NCBI RefSeq assembly: GCF_934309415.1
Contig: NZ_CAKRDI010000031.1
Span: forward strand, 1 to 36,208
Direction of reading: 5' to 3'
DNA: 36,208 nucleotides
Source of the DNA: an uncultured Mediterraneibacter sp.
GTDB lineage: Bacteria; Bacillota; Clostridia; Lachnospirales; Lachnospiraceae
The notes under the pieces are model-generated. The model had not been told where the DNA came from and searched no databases. It saw only the letters and a list, made by a program, of their open reading frames with translations. The position numbers and the translations under genes are program-made. How positions within the stretch are numbered: position 1 is the first letter of the stretch; each line of letters begins with the position of its first letter. Of the stretch, positions 16,932 through 25,852 are shown piece by piece.

Positions 16932-18008
16932 ATGAAGAGAATATTAATTGATGGAATGTCGAATAATATGGGGGGAATAGAAAAATTTGTACATACCCTG
17001 TATGAAATATTAAAAGATGACTGTAAAGTGGATTTTATAACAGTTGATGATAAAATACCATTTGAAGAGGAATTCAAAGCGAATGGATCAAATGTCTTTC
17101 GGATTACTCCAAGATATGTTAGTGTCAAGAATTATAAAAAAGATATTGATAAAGTTTTTAAAATGAGACACTATGATGTCCTTTGGTTTAATAAGACAAC
17201 TCTCAGTAGCATTGATTGCCTGAAAGCAGCAAAAAAAAATGGAGTTTCAAAGATTATTTGTCATAGTCACTCATCGCAGAATATGGGTGGAAAATTTACT
17301 ATGATGATGCATTGCCTGAACAGGAAAAGGGTGGGAAGGTTTATTGATCAGAGAATAGCTTGTTCTCCGGAAGCGGCAGAGTGGTTTTTTGGAAAGAACC
17401 ATAAGAATGTTATGATTTTTCAGAATGCTGTCGATATAAAGAAATATGAGCCGGATCAGAAAATAAGAGAAAAAATACGTTATGAACTTGGAGTGGAACA
17501 GAATTTTGTGATAGGTCATATCGGACGTTTTTCTCCGGAAAAGAATCATAAATTTTTAATTGATATCTTTGAAAAAGTGTCAGAGCAGACAAAAGCGGTT
17601 CTTCTTCTTTGTGGAGACGGAGCACTGAAAAATGAAATTCAGGAGTATGTGAAGGAAAAACAGTTAGTAGATCGGATATTCTTTTTAGGAATCAGAAATG
17701 ATATAAACAGAATACTTCAGGCGATAGATTGTATTGTATTCCCCTCCGTTTTTGAAGGACTTCCCTTTGCACTTGTAGAAGCACAGGCAGCAGGAGTTCC
17801 CTGTGTTGTATCAGATACAGTAAGCAAAGACGCTGGACTTACAGAACTTGTGCATTTCCTGAGTTTGGATGCTCCATTAGAAGAGTGGAGAGATACAGTT
17901 CTGAACTATAAAGACTACAGGAAAGTCAGTGTCAAAAAGCAACTAGCAGATAAAGGATATTCATTGGATGTAATGAAGCAGAAAGTAAGAGAGATTATTA
18001 ATTCATAA
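16932..18008 (+). CDS. Family 4 glycosyltransferase
   Basis: A 358-residue GT-B enzyme. The N-lobe begins with IDGMSNNMGGIEKFVHTL (acceptor loop). The donor lobe contains IGHIGRFSPEKNH, LLCGDG and FPSVFEGLPFALVEAQAAG, the EX7E-type signature of retaining GT4 enzymes. It sits directly behind the polyol-phosphate transferase (one base between stop and ATG) and 17 bp ahead of licD. It probably adds a hexose or hexosamine, possibly the residue that receives phosphocholine. The donor sugar cannot be determined here. Confidence 0.9.
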   Translation: MKRILIDGMSNNMGGIEKFVHTLYEILKDDCKVDFITVDDKIPFEEEFKANGSNVFRITPRYVSVKNYKKDIDKVFKMRHYDVLWFNKTTLSSIDCLKAAKKNGVSKIICHSHSSQNMGGKFTMMMHCLNRKRVGRFIDQRIACSPEAAEWFFGKNHKNVMIFQNAVDIKKYEPDQKIREKIRYELGVEQNFVIGHIGRFSPEKNHKFLIDIFEKVSEQTKAVLLLCGDGALKNEIQEYVKEKQLVDRIFFLGIRNDINRILQAIDCIVFPSVFEGLPFALVEAQAAGVPCVVSDTVSKDAGLTELVHFLSLDAPLEEWRDTVLNYKDYRKVSVKKQLADKGYSLDVMKQKVREIINS

Positions 18009-18025
18009 TAAGGCGGAAAAATAGC

Positions 18026-18835
18026 ATGAGAGCAATTACTGATATTAAAGAGATGCAGCATATCGCATTGGATGTGCTCATTTATCTTGATAAAGTCTGT
18101 AGTAAATATGGACTTAAATATTTTATCGTAGATGGAACACTGCTCGGTGCGGTCAGACATAAGGGATTTATTCCGTGGGATGATGATATTGATGTCTGGA
18201 TGCCACGAGCAGATTATGATAGACTGGCAGATGTTATACGACAGGATGGAGAAAAAAAATATAAATTTTGTACACCACAGAATACGAAAAAGTTTATTTA
18301 TCCGTTTGGTAAGCTGATCGATGTCAGAACAGGACTTTTGGATGATACTAGTGCAAAATGCGAGATTGGAGTGCATATTGATGTATTTCCATACGATGGA
18401 TTGCCAGGAGATAGTGAACCAGAATATAGAAAATTTGCAAAAAGATGTGTTTATCTTGCTGAACAGAGATATCCGGCATTTACAACCTGGAAACAGGCAA
18501 AAGAGAGAACCGATAAAGGACACTTCTATTTTGCAAAGTGGGTGATGCGAAAAATAATCGGTGGTTATAATATTGTAAAGATAATTGACTGGTATGCAAG
18601 AAAACATGCAAATACTTATCCACGTTTTATATGTTGTCTTCCGGCAGAATATAAATATGATCAGATTATGGATGCATCAATTGCAGATAATCTTACAGAG
18701 CTTGAGTTCGAAGGACATAAATTCAAAGCTCCGGCAGATTATGATACATATTTGAAAAAGTTATATGGTGATTACATGCAGCTTCCGCCGGAAGAGAATC
18801 GACAGCCTCATGCAAGAAAGGCCTGGTGGAAGTAA
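18026..18835 (+). CDS. licD: LicD family phosphocholine transferase
   Basis: A 269-residue LicD-family protein. The diagnostic N-terminal core is intact: YFIVDGTLLGAVRHKGFIP followed by WDDDIDVWMPR (D52-D54, D56), the metal-binding nucleotidyltransferase-like motif. The C-terminal PADYDTYLKKLYGDYMQLPP is also typical. LicD enzymes move phosphocholine from CDP-choline to hydroxyls of surface glycans; some members transfer ribitol phosphate instead. The CDP-choline genes at 27431-31603 support phosphocholine here. Only one LicD is present in this window, whereas S. pneumoniae uses at least two. Confidence 0.92.
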   Translation: MRAITDIKEMQHIALDVLIYLDKVCSKYGLKYFIVDGTLLGAVRHKGFIPWDDDIDVWMPRADYDRLADVIRQDGEKKYKFCTPQNTKKFIYPFGKLIDVRTGLLDDTSAKCEIGVHIDVFPYDGLPGDSEPEYRKFAKRCVYLAEQRYPAFTTWKQAKERTDKGHFYFAKWVMRKIIGGYNIVKIIDWYARKHANTYPRFICCLPAEYKYDQIMDASIADNLTELEFEGHKFKAPADYDTYLKKLYGDYMQLPPEENRQPHARKAWWK

Positions 18836-20329
18836 TTGGAAAAAAAGAATAACGTAATTAAATGTATCAGATATAGTCTTTTTGTGTTGCACCTATGGAT
18901 TGGAATTTTAGCACTTGTTAAAGGTAGCTTTGAAATTGCGTTGTTGTGCGTGACAGTATTTTGGTTTCATAATATTTTATTTAGTCTGGAAAGATGGAAT
19001 AGCAGATTTATATTCTTCTTTTTTCATTGCATGATTTTTATGTTTTTAATGGTGCGGCCGATTATCAGTATATTTAAAGGTTACACCTGGAAGTATTATA
19101 CAGATGCAGCATTAAGATTTACATTTGTGAGTCTGTGGATTACCCTACTGTCAATGTTTGTTGGAGTGATAATGTATGAACAGTATCATGCTTGCGCATT
19201 AAAAAGATCTCGTTCTAAAACAATAATTTCAAAAAAAACTGTTAGATGGTATGAAACGGATGAGTTTAGAAAAAGTTTGCAGTTAATAGCTGTTATTGTT
19301 TATTGCATATCTTTTGTTGCATACTTTTATTTGCAGATGGAAAAATACATGTTTATGAGAGGGAAAGTATATAATGATTTTTATACAAGCTTTGAGAGCA
19401 CAGCCCCATATATCGTGCAGTTCCTTGCAAGTTTTAGAACTTATAGCCTGGCAATATATTTGTCAACAGCACCAAAAAAGAAAAGCACATTTTTGATTCT
19501 GAGTTCTTTTATCTTAGCGGATTTCCCGGTACTTTTATACGGAAAAAGAAGTTTGATTATGACGGATGCACTTTTTATACTTGTGTATTATATTCTGCGT
19601 AATGGAATGGGTGAGCAAGAAAAGTGGCTTGGAAAGGTTGAAAAGACATGTGTTTTTATAGGAGCCCCGCTTGCACTTGTGGCAATGGGAGCAATGAACT
19701 ATATAAGAGCAGGTTCATCTGTATCGACAAAAATATCAGATTTACTTCTTGATTTCTTTTTTAAACAAGGAGTTAGTTTTAACGTTTTAAATCTGGGATA
19801 TGAAAGTATTCCGTTTTTACCACAGCGTAGATTTAGAAACTATACTTTTGGAAGTATCATCGATTATTTTGCACATGGTAGTTTCGCACAGAAATTTTTC
19901 CATGCGGAAGATTTAGGAAGTGGAAATAATTTATTGTGGGCTCTTAAAAGTAACAGTTTTGCTCATAATATGTCTTATATTGAAGCGGATGATTACTTAG
20001 AAGGACATGGTCTGGGGTCTTCTTATATTTTGGAGGTTTTTGCTGACTATGGGTATATAGGAATTATTCTATTTAGCATTCTGTTAGGTGTTATTCTGAT
20101 TTGGTTTGTTAATGTAATGAGAAAGATGAATTTTGGATCAATGATCGTAATTAATATCATCATGAATATCTTTTTTATGCCAAGAGGAGAGGCAACAGGA
20201 TGCATCACATTTCTTGTATATGCACAGTTTTGGGTAATTATTTTAGTGGCTTATATGGGAGCTGCTCTAATTGCTCGTACCTATTCGTATAAAAGTTTAA
20301 AAATGAAAGGAATTGAAGAAAATGTTTGA
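18836..20329 (+). CDS. wzy: Wzy-type O-antigen/oligosaccharide repeat unit polymerase
   Basis: A 497-residue polytopic membrane protein with about eleven hydrophobic segments. It resembles the O-antigen polysaccharide polymerase Wzy family: a large loop with RRFRNYTFGSI, and the late GLGSSYILEVFADYGYIGI block typical of polymerases. The start is TTG 18836, immediately after the licD stop, with GGTGGA as ribosome binding site at 18825-18830. It would join lipid-linked repeat units on the outer face of the membrane. With the flippase at 22646 it shows that the polymer is built in repeat units rather than by an ABC exporter. Confidence 0.85.
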   Translation: MEKKNNVIKCIRYSLFVLHLWIGILALVKGSFEIALLCVTVFWFHNILFSLERWNSRFIFFFFHCMIFMFLMVRPIISIFKGYTWKYYTDAALRFTFVSLWITLLSMFVGVIMYEQYHACALKRSRSKTIISKKTVRWYETDEFRKSLQLIAVIVYCISFVAYFYLQMEKYMFMRGKVYNDFYTSFESTAPYIVQFLASFRTYSLAIYLSTAPKKKSTFLILSSFILADFPVLLYGKRSLIMTDALFILVYYILRNGMGEQEKWLGKVEKTCVFIGAPLALVAMGAMNYIRAGSSVSTKISDLLLDFFFKQGVSFNVLNLGYESIPFLPQRRFRNYTFGSIIDYFAHGSFAQKFFHAEDLGSGNNLLWALKSNSFAHNMSYIEADDYLEGHGLGSSYILEVFADYGYIGIILFSILLGVILIWFVNVMRKMNFGSMIVINIIMNIFFMPRGEATGCITFLVYAQFWVIILVAYMGAALIARTYSYKSLKMKGIEENV

Positions 20330-21062
20330 ACATTTTGGAATTAAAGACATCTTTTGTGGTTTATGGAGATTTAAGTATCTGATTATTGCAGGTACAATTA
20401 TTGGGGTACTTGGAGGCTACTTCTTTTTAAGTTCTGATAACGAAATTAATGAAGAACATAAAGAGTATTATATGTCAGAGACCTGGTATTTTGGAAATAC
20501 AACTTCTGATGCACAGGATAATACGGAATCAGATTTAAGACCGGCAAAAACGTTTAATGCTCTATTAGATTCCGATATGTGCAACGGATATGTAAAAGAA
20601 AGACTTTTGGAAATATATTCGGAAGAGGAGTTGCTTAAGATTTTTGGAAACGAAGGAAATGCAAATGGTTTTACCTGGAAAATCATGACAAAAAATATGA
20701 GTCATTTACTAGGGGATGGAGAAGAATCTGTAAGCCTTGCCATGAAACTGGAAGACGAGGAATGTGTAAGGACAATTATGTCTATTTATGATGATTTTGC
20801 ACATAAAGTGCAGCAGGAAATGCAAACTACATATCCGGGAATTACAGTAACAAATCTTGGAATGGGTGAGGAAATCTATGTGTCTTCACCAGACGGTTTG
20901 TCTGCAAAAGAAAGTTCGGTTCTTGGTGCAATGTTGGGGTTTGTAGTGTCGTGTATCATTGTATTCTTTATCTGTCTGTGGATGCCAACAGTGAACCGGA
21001 AAAGTGATTTTGATGAATATGGACTTTTTGTATTAGGAAAAGTGGAGGAAATAAAAAAATGA
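20322..21062 (+). CDS. Wzz-like chain-length / polysaccharide co-polymerase protein
   Basis: A 246-residue protein with two membrane segments, YLIIAGTIIGVLGGYFFL near the N-terminus and GAMLGFVVSCIIVFFICLW near the C-terminus, flanking an extracytoplasmic region. This is the layout of Wzz/CpsC co-polymerases. ATG 20322 is preferred over TTG 20313, which sits 2 bases after AAAGG. The usual proline-rich segment before the second helix is poor, so the protein is a divergent member. It overlaps wzy by 8 bases and the next gene by 4. It should control polymer length together with the kinase-like protein that follows. Confidence 0.75.
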   Translation: MFEHFGIKDIFCGLWRFKYLIIAGTIIGVLGGYFFLSSDNEINEEHKEYYMSETWYFGNTTSDAQDNTESDLRPAKTFNALLDSDMCNGYVKERLLEIYSEEELLKIFGNEGNANGFTWKIMTKNMSHLLGDGEESVSLAMKLEDEECVRTIMSIYDDFAHKVQQEMQTTYPGITVTNLGMGEEIYVSSPDGLSAKESSVLGAMLGFVVSCIIVFFICLWMPTVNRKSDFDEYGLFVLGKVEEIKK

Positions 21063-21433
21063 GACAGGAAAGATATGATGTTTCAGTGAATTTGAAAAAA
21101 AGAGAAGAAAATAAGAAAACAGCGTATAATATTATCGAAATATGTAAGAAGAATAATTGGAAAAAAATTGGAGTAGTATCAAGTACATCTTATAAAAAGG
21201 ATAAGGTGATTGCAATACTTAGCCGTTCTCTAAAAAAGGCAGGAGAGACAGGAATTTCTTTCACAGAGATTGAGCCTTTGAAGATATATGCGGATGCGAT
21301 TTATAAAATACAAGACTGTGATGCAGTAGTGCTGGCAGAAAAATATAATTATACAAAATTTAGTGACTTTGAAGATATGTTGCAAACATTAAAAGAATAT
21401 AATATTAATATTGTCGGAGTGGTTACTTTCTAG
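21059..21433 (+). CDS. Degenerate tyrosine-kinase-like (CpsD/Wze-related) protein without Walker A
   Basis: A 124-residue protein, about half the length of a CpsD kinase. Its order of elements follows bacterial tyrosine kinases: an initial AYNIIEICKKN helix, the strand WKKIGVVSST, then a helix, and a final DCDAVVLAEKYNYTKFSDFED...VVTF that mirrors the end of the CpsD core. The P-loop is missing: after VSST stands SYKKDKV where the kinase has a GxGKS/T. The Walker A' segment and the Tyr-rich tail are also absent. It is translationally coupled to the Wzz-like gene (ATGA overlap), exactly where CpsD would sit. It is probably a non-catalytic modulator. This family call is my inference from a by-eye comparison. 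Confidence 0.55.
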   Translation: MRQERYDVSVNLKKREENKKTAYNIIEICKKNNWKKIGVVSSTSYKKDKVIAILSRSLKKAGETGISFTEIEPLKIYADAIYKIQDCDAVVLAEKYNYTKFSDFEDMLQTLKEYNINIVGVVTF

Positions 21434-21444
21434 AAGGGATTTAT

Positions 21445-22602
21445 ATGAATATTTTATTTGTTGTCAATGCTTTGGGAAGCGGTGGAGCAGAAAAAATCTT
21501 TATGGATATTGTAAGAAATTTTGATTACAGTAGACATTCGGTTACAGTGGCTATGGTAGACCATTTCGGAATTTATGTAGCACAGCTACCAAAAGAAGTA
21601 AAGAAAAAATATATATTTGAACATGTTTCAACACCGGTATGGAAACGTAGATTTTATGGAAGTGTAAGTGTAATCGGTACATATATACTGCGGAAAATAT
21701 CTCCAAAATATTTTTATGATCATTATATTGCAGGGGATTATGATGTAGAAATTGCATTTCTTGAAGGAGAGGCAACAAGCCTTGTAGCACAGTCGAAAAA
21801 TCCAGATTCTGTGAAATATGCCTGGGTTCATACGGATATGATCAAGAATCCATGGACAGATAAATGCTATAAAAATTTTGAACAGGAAAAAGAAGTATAT
21901 TCTAAATATGATCGTGTGATTGCTGTATCAAAGTCTGTAAAAGAGACATTTGAGAAAAAATTTGAGCTACCGGCGCAGGTTGTATATAATGCATTGGATG
22001 AAAAGGAAATAGAAAGAAAGACGTTACTATTTGAAGGCAATCCGAAATCAGAAGAGATTACTCGCCTAATCAGTATCGGTCGTTTGGAGAAAGTAAAAGG
22101 ATTTGAGCGTCTGATCGAAGCGTTTGCTGAGTTGATAAAAGAAACTCCAAATGTGGAATTATATCTGGTAGGAGATGGATCCGAACGAAGTGGGTTGGAA
22201 AGGCTGATTGCAGAAAAAAAAGTTGGTGATAAAGTTAAACTTCTGGGATTTAAGTCAAATCCATATCCGTACTTAAAGTCCAGTGATGTTTTTGTGTGTT
22301 CCTCTTATGCGGAAGGATTTAGCACAGTTGTAACAGAAGCATTGATTCTTGGAATTCCTACAGTAACAACAGAATGTGCTGGGATGAGAGAACTGCTTGG
22401 TGATTCTGAATATGGACTTATTGTAGAGAATAGTACAAAGGGAATTCTCGATGGTCTTCGGAAAATGACAGGTGATCCTGTAATGCTTGAAGCATATCAG
22501 AAGAAAGCAAAAGAAAGAGGAAGAGCATTCTGTGTTGCAGATAGAATTAAAGAGATTGAGGCATTGATTGAACAGGATTGTGAGAAAAAGAGAAGAAGAT
22601 GA
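21445..22602 (+). CDS. Family 4 glycosyltransferase
   Basis: A 385-residue GT-B enzyme. NILFVVNALGSGGAEKIF is the typical N-terminal loop of GT4 enzymes, and the C-lobe has RLISIGRLEKVKGFERLI, LVGDGSE and SSYAEGFSTVVTEALILGIP, including the EX7E motif. It follows the kinase-like gene by 11 bp, with GAAGGG as ribosome binding site. It would add a further sugar to the repeat unit; donor and linkage are unknown. It is the third sugar-adding transferase of the operon besides the initiating enzyme. Confidence 0.9.
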   Translation: MNILFVVNALGSGGAEKIFMDIVRNFDYSRHSVTVAMVDHFGIYVAQLPKEVKKKYIFEHVSTPVWKRRFYGSVSVIGTYILRKISPKYFYDHYIAGDYDVEIAFLEGEATSLVAQSKNPDSVKYAWVHTDMIKNPWTDKCYKNFEQEKEVYSKYDRVIAVSKSVKETFEKKFELPAQVVYNALDEKEIERKTLLFEGNPKSEEITRLISIGRLEKVKGFERLIEAFAELIKETPNVELYLVGDGSERSGLERLIAEKKVGDKVKLLGFKSNPYPYLKSSDVFVCSSYAEGFSTVVTEALILGIPTVTTECAGMRELLGDSEYGLIVENSTKGILDGLRKMTGDPVMLEAYQKKAKERGRAFCVADRIKEIEALIEQDCEKKRRR

Positions 22603-22645
22603 TGTAGTTTTGTTTGGATAACGAAGGGAAAGGATTACAGAAACT

Positions 22646-24058
22646 ATGAAAAAATTTTGGCATTTTGCAAAGACGTCAGGTATTTATTTTGCCGGAACGG
22701 TTTTACAGAAGATTATCAGCTTCTTTTTGCTACCTATCTACACAAAATATATTAACCCTAAGGATATGGGAACATATGATGTTCAACTGGCATATGTAAC
22801 GTTTTTATGTTCTGTATTATTCCTGAATATCTGGTCAGGAATTATGAGATACACGTTTGAGTATAAAGATGAAGAGCGTAAAAAGCCGATTACAACAGGT
22901 ATGGCTATTTTTATGTGTTCTTCTGTTTTATATACAGTACTGTTTATTGTCGGAGCGTTTGTATTGAAGGTTCCATATCTTGAATGGATTTATCTATATG
23001 GAATTTTATCAAATGTGCAGACTTTATTAGGATATTTGGCCAGATGTTTTGGAAAAAATGCACTTTATGCAACAGCAGGACTTGGAACTTCAGTAGTTAC
23101 AATGGCTTTCAATGTTCTACTGATTGTTGTATTTAGAATGGACTATTCTGCAATGTTCATTTCATCTTGCATTGGATTTTTGTTTAATGCAATTGTGCTT
23201 GGAATAGGAATTCGTTTTGATAAATTAATCTCTATCAAAGCATTTGATTTCGATTTATTTAAACGTTTGATTATTTTCTCTATTCCGTTATGCCTGAATT
23301 CAATTGCATTCTGGTTTTTGACAGCGTATAGCAGAGTTGCAATTTCAAATATTCTTGGAGAAGAACAGAACGGTATGTATGCAATTGCAGGAAAGTTCTC
23401 GTCGTTTATTACATTGTTCACGACTTGTTTCAATCTTGCATGGCAGGAAATTACTTATGTGACAGAAGCTAATGTGAATGATGATAGGAAAGGATTTTAC
23501 ACCCAGGCAATCAATTATTATATGCGTTTTTTGGGAATGGGAGTATTACTTTTGATACCCGTTGTATATGTAATCTACCCATTCTTTATTAATGAAAGTT
23601 ATAGTGCAGCAAAAGTATACGTTCCACTTTATCTTTTCGCAACAATTGCGTCGGTGATCAGTGAATTCCTTGGCGAAATCTTTACAGCTACGAAAATGAA
23701 TAAATATTTATTCTGGACAACTGTAACAAGTGGTACATTAAATGTGATTTCAGTCCATGTACTTATTCCAATTTTGGGTGTACAGGGGGCAAGTTTATCT
23801 CTTCTTATTGGATTCTGCGTGAATACAGTTATGAGATTGATTATTCTGAGAAAAGAAATTTCTATCTCACTGGATCTGAAATTTCTTGGATTTTTTATTT
23901 TGCTTGCGGTTGTTGTAAGTATGGTATATATTCACGGAGCGATCTGGAGCAATATTATCAGCTTTGTAATAGTGGGAGTAATTTGCCTGTTTGTATTTAA
24001 AGATATTCTGTTACAGATTCTTCAGTCAATCAAATTAAAGAAAAATAAAAAAGCATAA
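22646..24058 (+). CDS. wzx: Wzx-type repeat-unit flippase (MOP superfamily)
   Basis: A 470-residue membrane protein with about fourteen hydrophobic segments. FAKTSGIYFAGTVLQKIISFFLLPIYTKYINPKDMGTYD is split here by motif: the GIYF/ISFFLLPIYT start and the DMGTYD turn are characteristic of polysaccharide exporters of the MOP family. It would flip the undecaprenyl-linked repeat to the outer leaflet. In pneumococcus the equivalent is TacF, which prefers choline-bearing units, so the substrate gate here is of interest. It is the last gene of the operon, 43 bp after the GT4, and is followed by two terminator hairpins. Confidence 0.9.
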   Translation: MKKFWHFAKTSGIYFAGTVLQKIISFFLLPIYTKYINPKDMGTYDVQLAYVTFLCSVLFLNIWSGIMRYTFEYKDEERKKPITTGMAIFMCSSVLYTVLFIVGAFVLKVPYLEWIYLYGILSNVQTLLGYLARCFGKNALYATAGLGTSVVTMAFNVLLIVVFRMDYSAMFISSCIGFLFNAIVLGIGIRFDKLISIKAFDFDLFKRLIIFSIPLCLNSIAFWFLTAYSRVAISNILGEEQNGMYAIAGKFSSFITLFTTCFNLAWQEITYVTEANVNDDRKGFYTQAINYYMRFLGMGVLLLIPVVYVIYPFFINESYSAAKVYVPLYLFATIASVISEFLGEIFTATKMNKYLFWTTVTSGTLNVISVHVLIPILGVQGASLSLLIGFCVNTVMRLIILRKEISISLDLKFLGFFILLAVVVSMVYIHGAIWSNIISFVIVGVICLFVFKDILLQILQSIKLKKNKKA

Positions 24059-24087
24059 TATTTATTAGTAGAATATAGAGTAAGGGG

Positions 24088-24131
24088 ATATCCTGTATTG
24101 TGTTTCAATCTAGGTACACAATACAGGGTAT
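24088..24131 (+). terminator. Long hairpin at the end of the glycopolymer operon
   Basis: ATATCCTGTATTGTGT (24088-24103) pairs with ACACAATACAGGGTAT (24116-24131) over 16 bp with one G-T wobble and a 12-base loop. The following AATTTTATA is only a weak U-tract, so it may act together with the second hairpin. Confidence 0.7.
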
Positions 24132-24189
24132 AATTTTATAATCCCGTTCGCTTCGTATAGATAATTAAAAGAAAATCAGACAATATATC

Positions 24190-24222
24190 AGAAGCTGTCA
24201 TTATTTGGCAGCTTCTTTCTTT
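24190..24222 (+). terminator. Second intrinsic terminator
   Basis: AGAAGCTGTCA (24190-24200) pairs with TGGCAGCTTCT (24206-24216) with one T-G wobble, followed by TTTCTT. It is the stronger terminator of the pair, isolating the polymer operon from the second MBOAT pair. Confidence 0.8.
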
Positions 24223-24254
24223 AAGAGCTTTTTGAGAGAAGTATCTTTTTTATT

Positions 24255-24274
24255 TTCTTATTAATTCTTATTAA
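24255..24274. repeat. 10-bp tandem direct repeat
   Basis: TTCTTATTAA is repeated twice (24255-24264, 24265-24274), with a partial third copy after it. It lies about 15 bp upstream of a possible -35 box. It is AT-rich, so it could be an UP-element-like or slippage-prone stretch as well as an operator. Confidence 0.5.
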
Positions 24275-24289
24275 TTCCTTAATTTTTTA

Positions 24290-24318
24290 TTGTAATTTAA
24301 TATGGTTCGTGTTTTAAT
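24290..24318 (+). promoter_or_regulatory. Candidate promoter of the second MBOAT pair
   Basis: TTGTAA (24290-24295) and TTTAAT (24313-24318) are separated by 17 bp. The -35 box is identical to that of the glycopolymer operon (10745). AT-rich context lowers certainty. Confidence 0.4.
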
Positions 24319-24389
24319 AAAAACGATTGTTTGATTTTCAAGTGATATTATTACTTATGAAGATCAAAGAAATACTAAGGAGAATAATA

Positions 24390-25841
24390 ATGGGATTTAC
24401 AAGTGTGATATTTTTATTTCTGTTTGTTCCAGTGAGCATTATTTTGTATTATCTGATGATAATGTTGGAGAAAATTAGAATTTTAAAAAAGATGAGGATA
24501 AGAGACATTGTATTAGTGCTAATAAGTATTTTCTTTTATGGTTGGGCAGGTTTGGATGGAGTAAAGTTCATATCTGTTTATGTAGTTGGGGTATTTATAA
24601 CGGGAAAACTAATTGGATTGGTCAAAAAGAAAAAGTATATAAAATATGGAGTTCTTTTTACAGGAATTTTTGTACTGGTTGGGTTGCTGTATTACTATAA
24701 ATATATAGATTTTACGGTAGCAATATTGAATTCCTATATTTCAAAGAAAATAATCTGGAAAACATCCTGGGTACCATTAGGAATTTCATTTGTAACATTT
24801 TCGGCAATTTCATATATTACAGATGTATACAGAGGAGATGCAAAGTCGGGGAGTCTGCTGGATGTTGCATTATATTTGACATTTTTCCCCAAAGTTGTAT
24901 CTGGACCAATTGTTTTATGGAAAGATTTTGAAGGAAAGATAGAACATCGGAAAACAAGTGTAGATCTTTTCTTTAATGGCTTGAATAGAATTATGATTGG
25001 CTTTGGAAAAAAACTGATTCTGGCTGATTATTTTGGTACAGTAGTAGCATCAATACAGGAGCAGGTCACATATGGAATTGATATACCAACAGCATGGGGG
25101 TGTGTACTACTCTATACTTTGCAGATTTATTATGATTTTTCAGGATATTCTGATATTGCAATTGGGTTGTCAAATATATTTGGTCTTGAATTAGATGAAA
25201 ATTTCCGATTTCCATATACAGCAGTATCAATTACAGATTTTTGGAGAAAATGGCATATTTCGTTAGGAACCTGGTTTAAGGAATATATTTATATTCCATT
25301 AGGAGGGAATCGAAAAGGATGGATACGTACACTTGTCAATCTTGGTATCGTGTTTCTGATAACCGGTATCTGGCATGGAGCCGGAGGGAATTATATTTTT
25401 TGGGGAGCTTTACATGGAACAGTTCGAATTCTGGAAAAATGTATAGAAAAGAAGAAGTTGTATATAAAGATTCCAAAAGCAGTAAAATGGATTTTTACAA
25501 TGCTGATTGTAAGTATAGGTTGGCAGGCTTTCAGGTTTAGCAATATTAAAGAATTATTTGACTATTATAAAATTCTGTTTGGAATTGTCAGATTTGATGC
25601 AAGCGATATATTTTACCAGTTTGTGTATTTTTTCGACAAGAAAGCAATCATTTTATGTACAGTAGGAATTTTAGGTGCAACAATATTTAGCGCGGATAGA
25701 ATGAAAAGAGCAGTGAATTATTTACAGAAAAATAGTGTTGGATTAATAATTCAAGAGATTGTATTGCTTGGAGTGATGATTGTTTCGGTAATCTGTATGG
25801 TGAATTCTACATACAGTCCGTTTATTTATTTCAAATATTAG
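24390..25841 (+). CDS. MBOAT-family membrane O-acyltransferase (second copy)
   Basis: A 483-residue MBOAT protein. ATG 24390 has AAGGAG seven bases upstream; the open frame extends to 24327, but that part reads through the ribosome binding site. Landmarks are SFVTFSAISYITDVYRGD, FFPKVVSGPIV, DFWRKWHISLGTW (H289), IPLGGNRKG and the catalytic TGIWHGAGG (H329). It is nearer to the AlgI pattern than the first copy, because it keeps the PLGGNR motif that the first copy replaces with YPLTLSK. The two are therefore paralogues rather than a recent duplication. It pairs with the next gene, 11 bp downstream, for extracellular O-acylation. Confidence 0.92.
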   Translation: MGFTSVIFLFLFVPVSIILYYLMIMLEKIRILKKMRIRDIVLVLISIFFYGWAGLDGVKFISVYVVGVFITGKLIGLVKKKKYIKYGVLFTGIFVLVGLLYYYKYIDFTVAILNSYISKKIIWKTSWVPLGISFVTFSAISYITDVYRGDAKSGSLLDVALYLTFFPKVVSGPIVLWKDFEGKIEHRKTSVDLFFNGLNRIMIGFGKKLILADYFGTVVASIQEQVTYGIDIPTAWGCVLLYTLQIYYDFSGYSDIAIGLSNIFGLELDENFRFPYTAVSITDFWRKWHISLGTWFKEYIYIPLGGNRKGWIRTLVNLGIVFLITGIWHGAGGNYIFWGALHGTVRILEKCIEKKKLYIKIPKAVKWIFTMLIVSIGWQAFRFSNIKELFDYYKILFGIVRFDASDIFYQFVYFFDKKAIILCTVGILGATIFSADRMKRAVNYLQKNSVGLIIQEIVLLGVMIVSVICMVNSTYSPFIYFKY

Positions 25842-25852
25842 GAGTGAATTAA

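Noticed and set aside
21059..21433. Functional BY-kinase CpsD
   Set aside because: No Walker A, no Walker A' and no tyrosine-rich tail.
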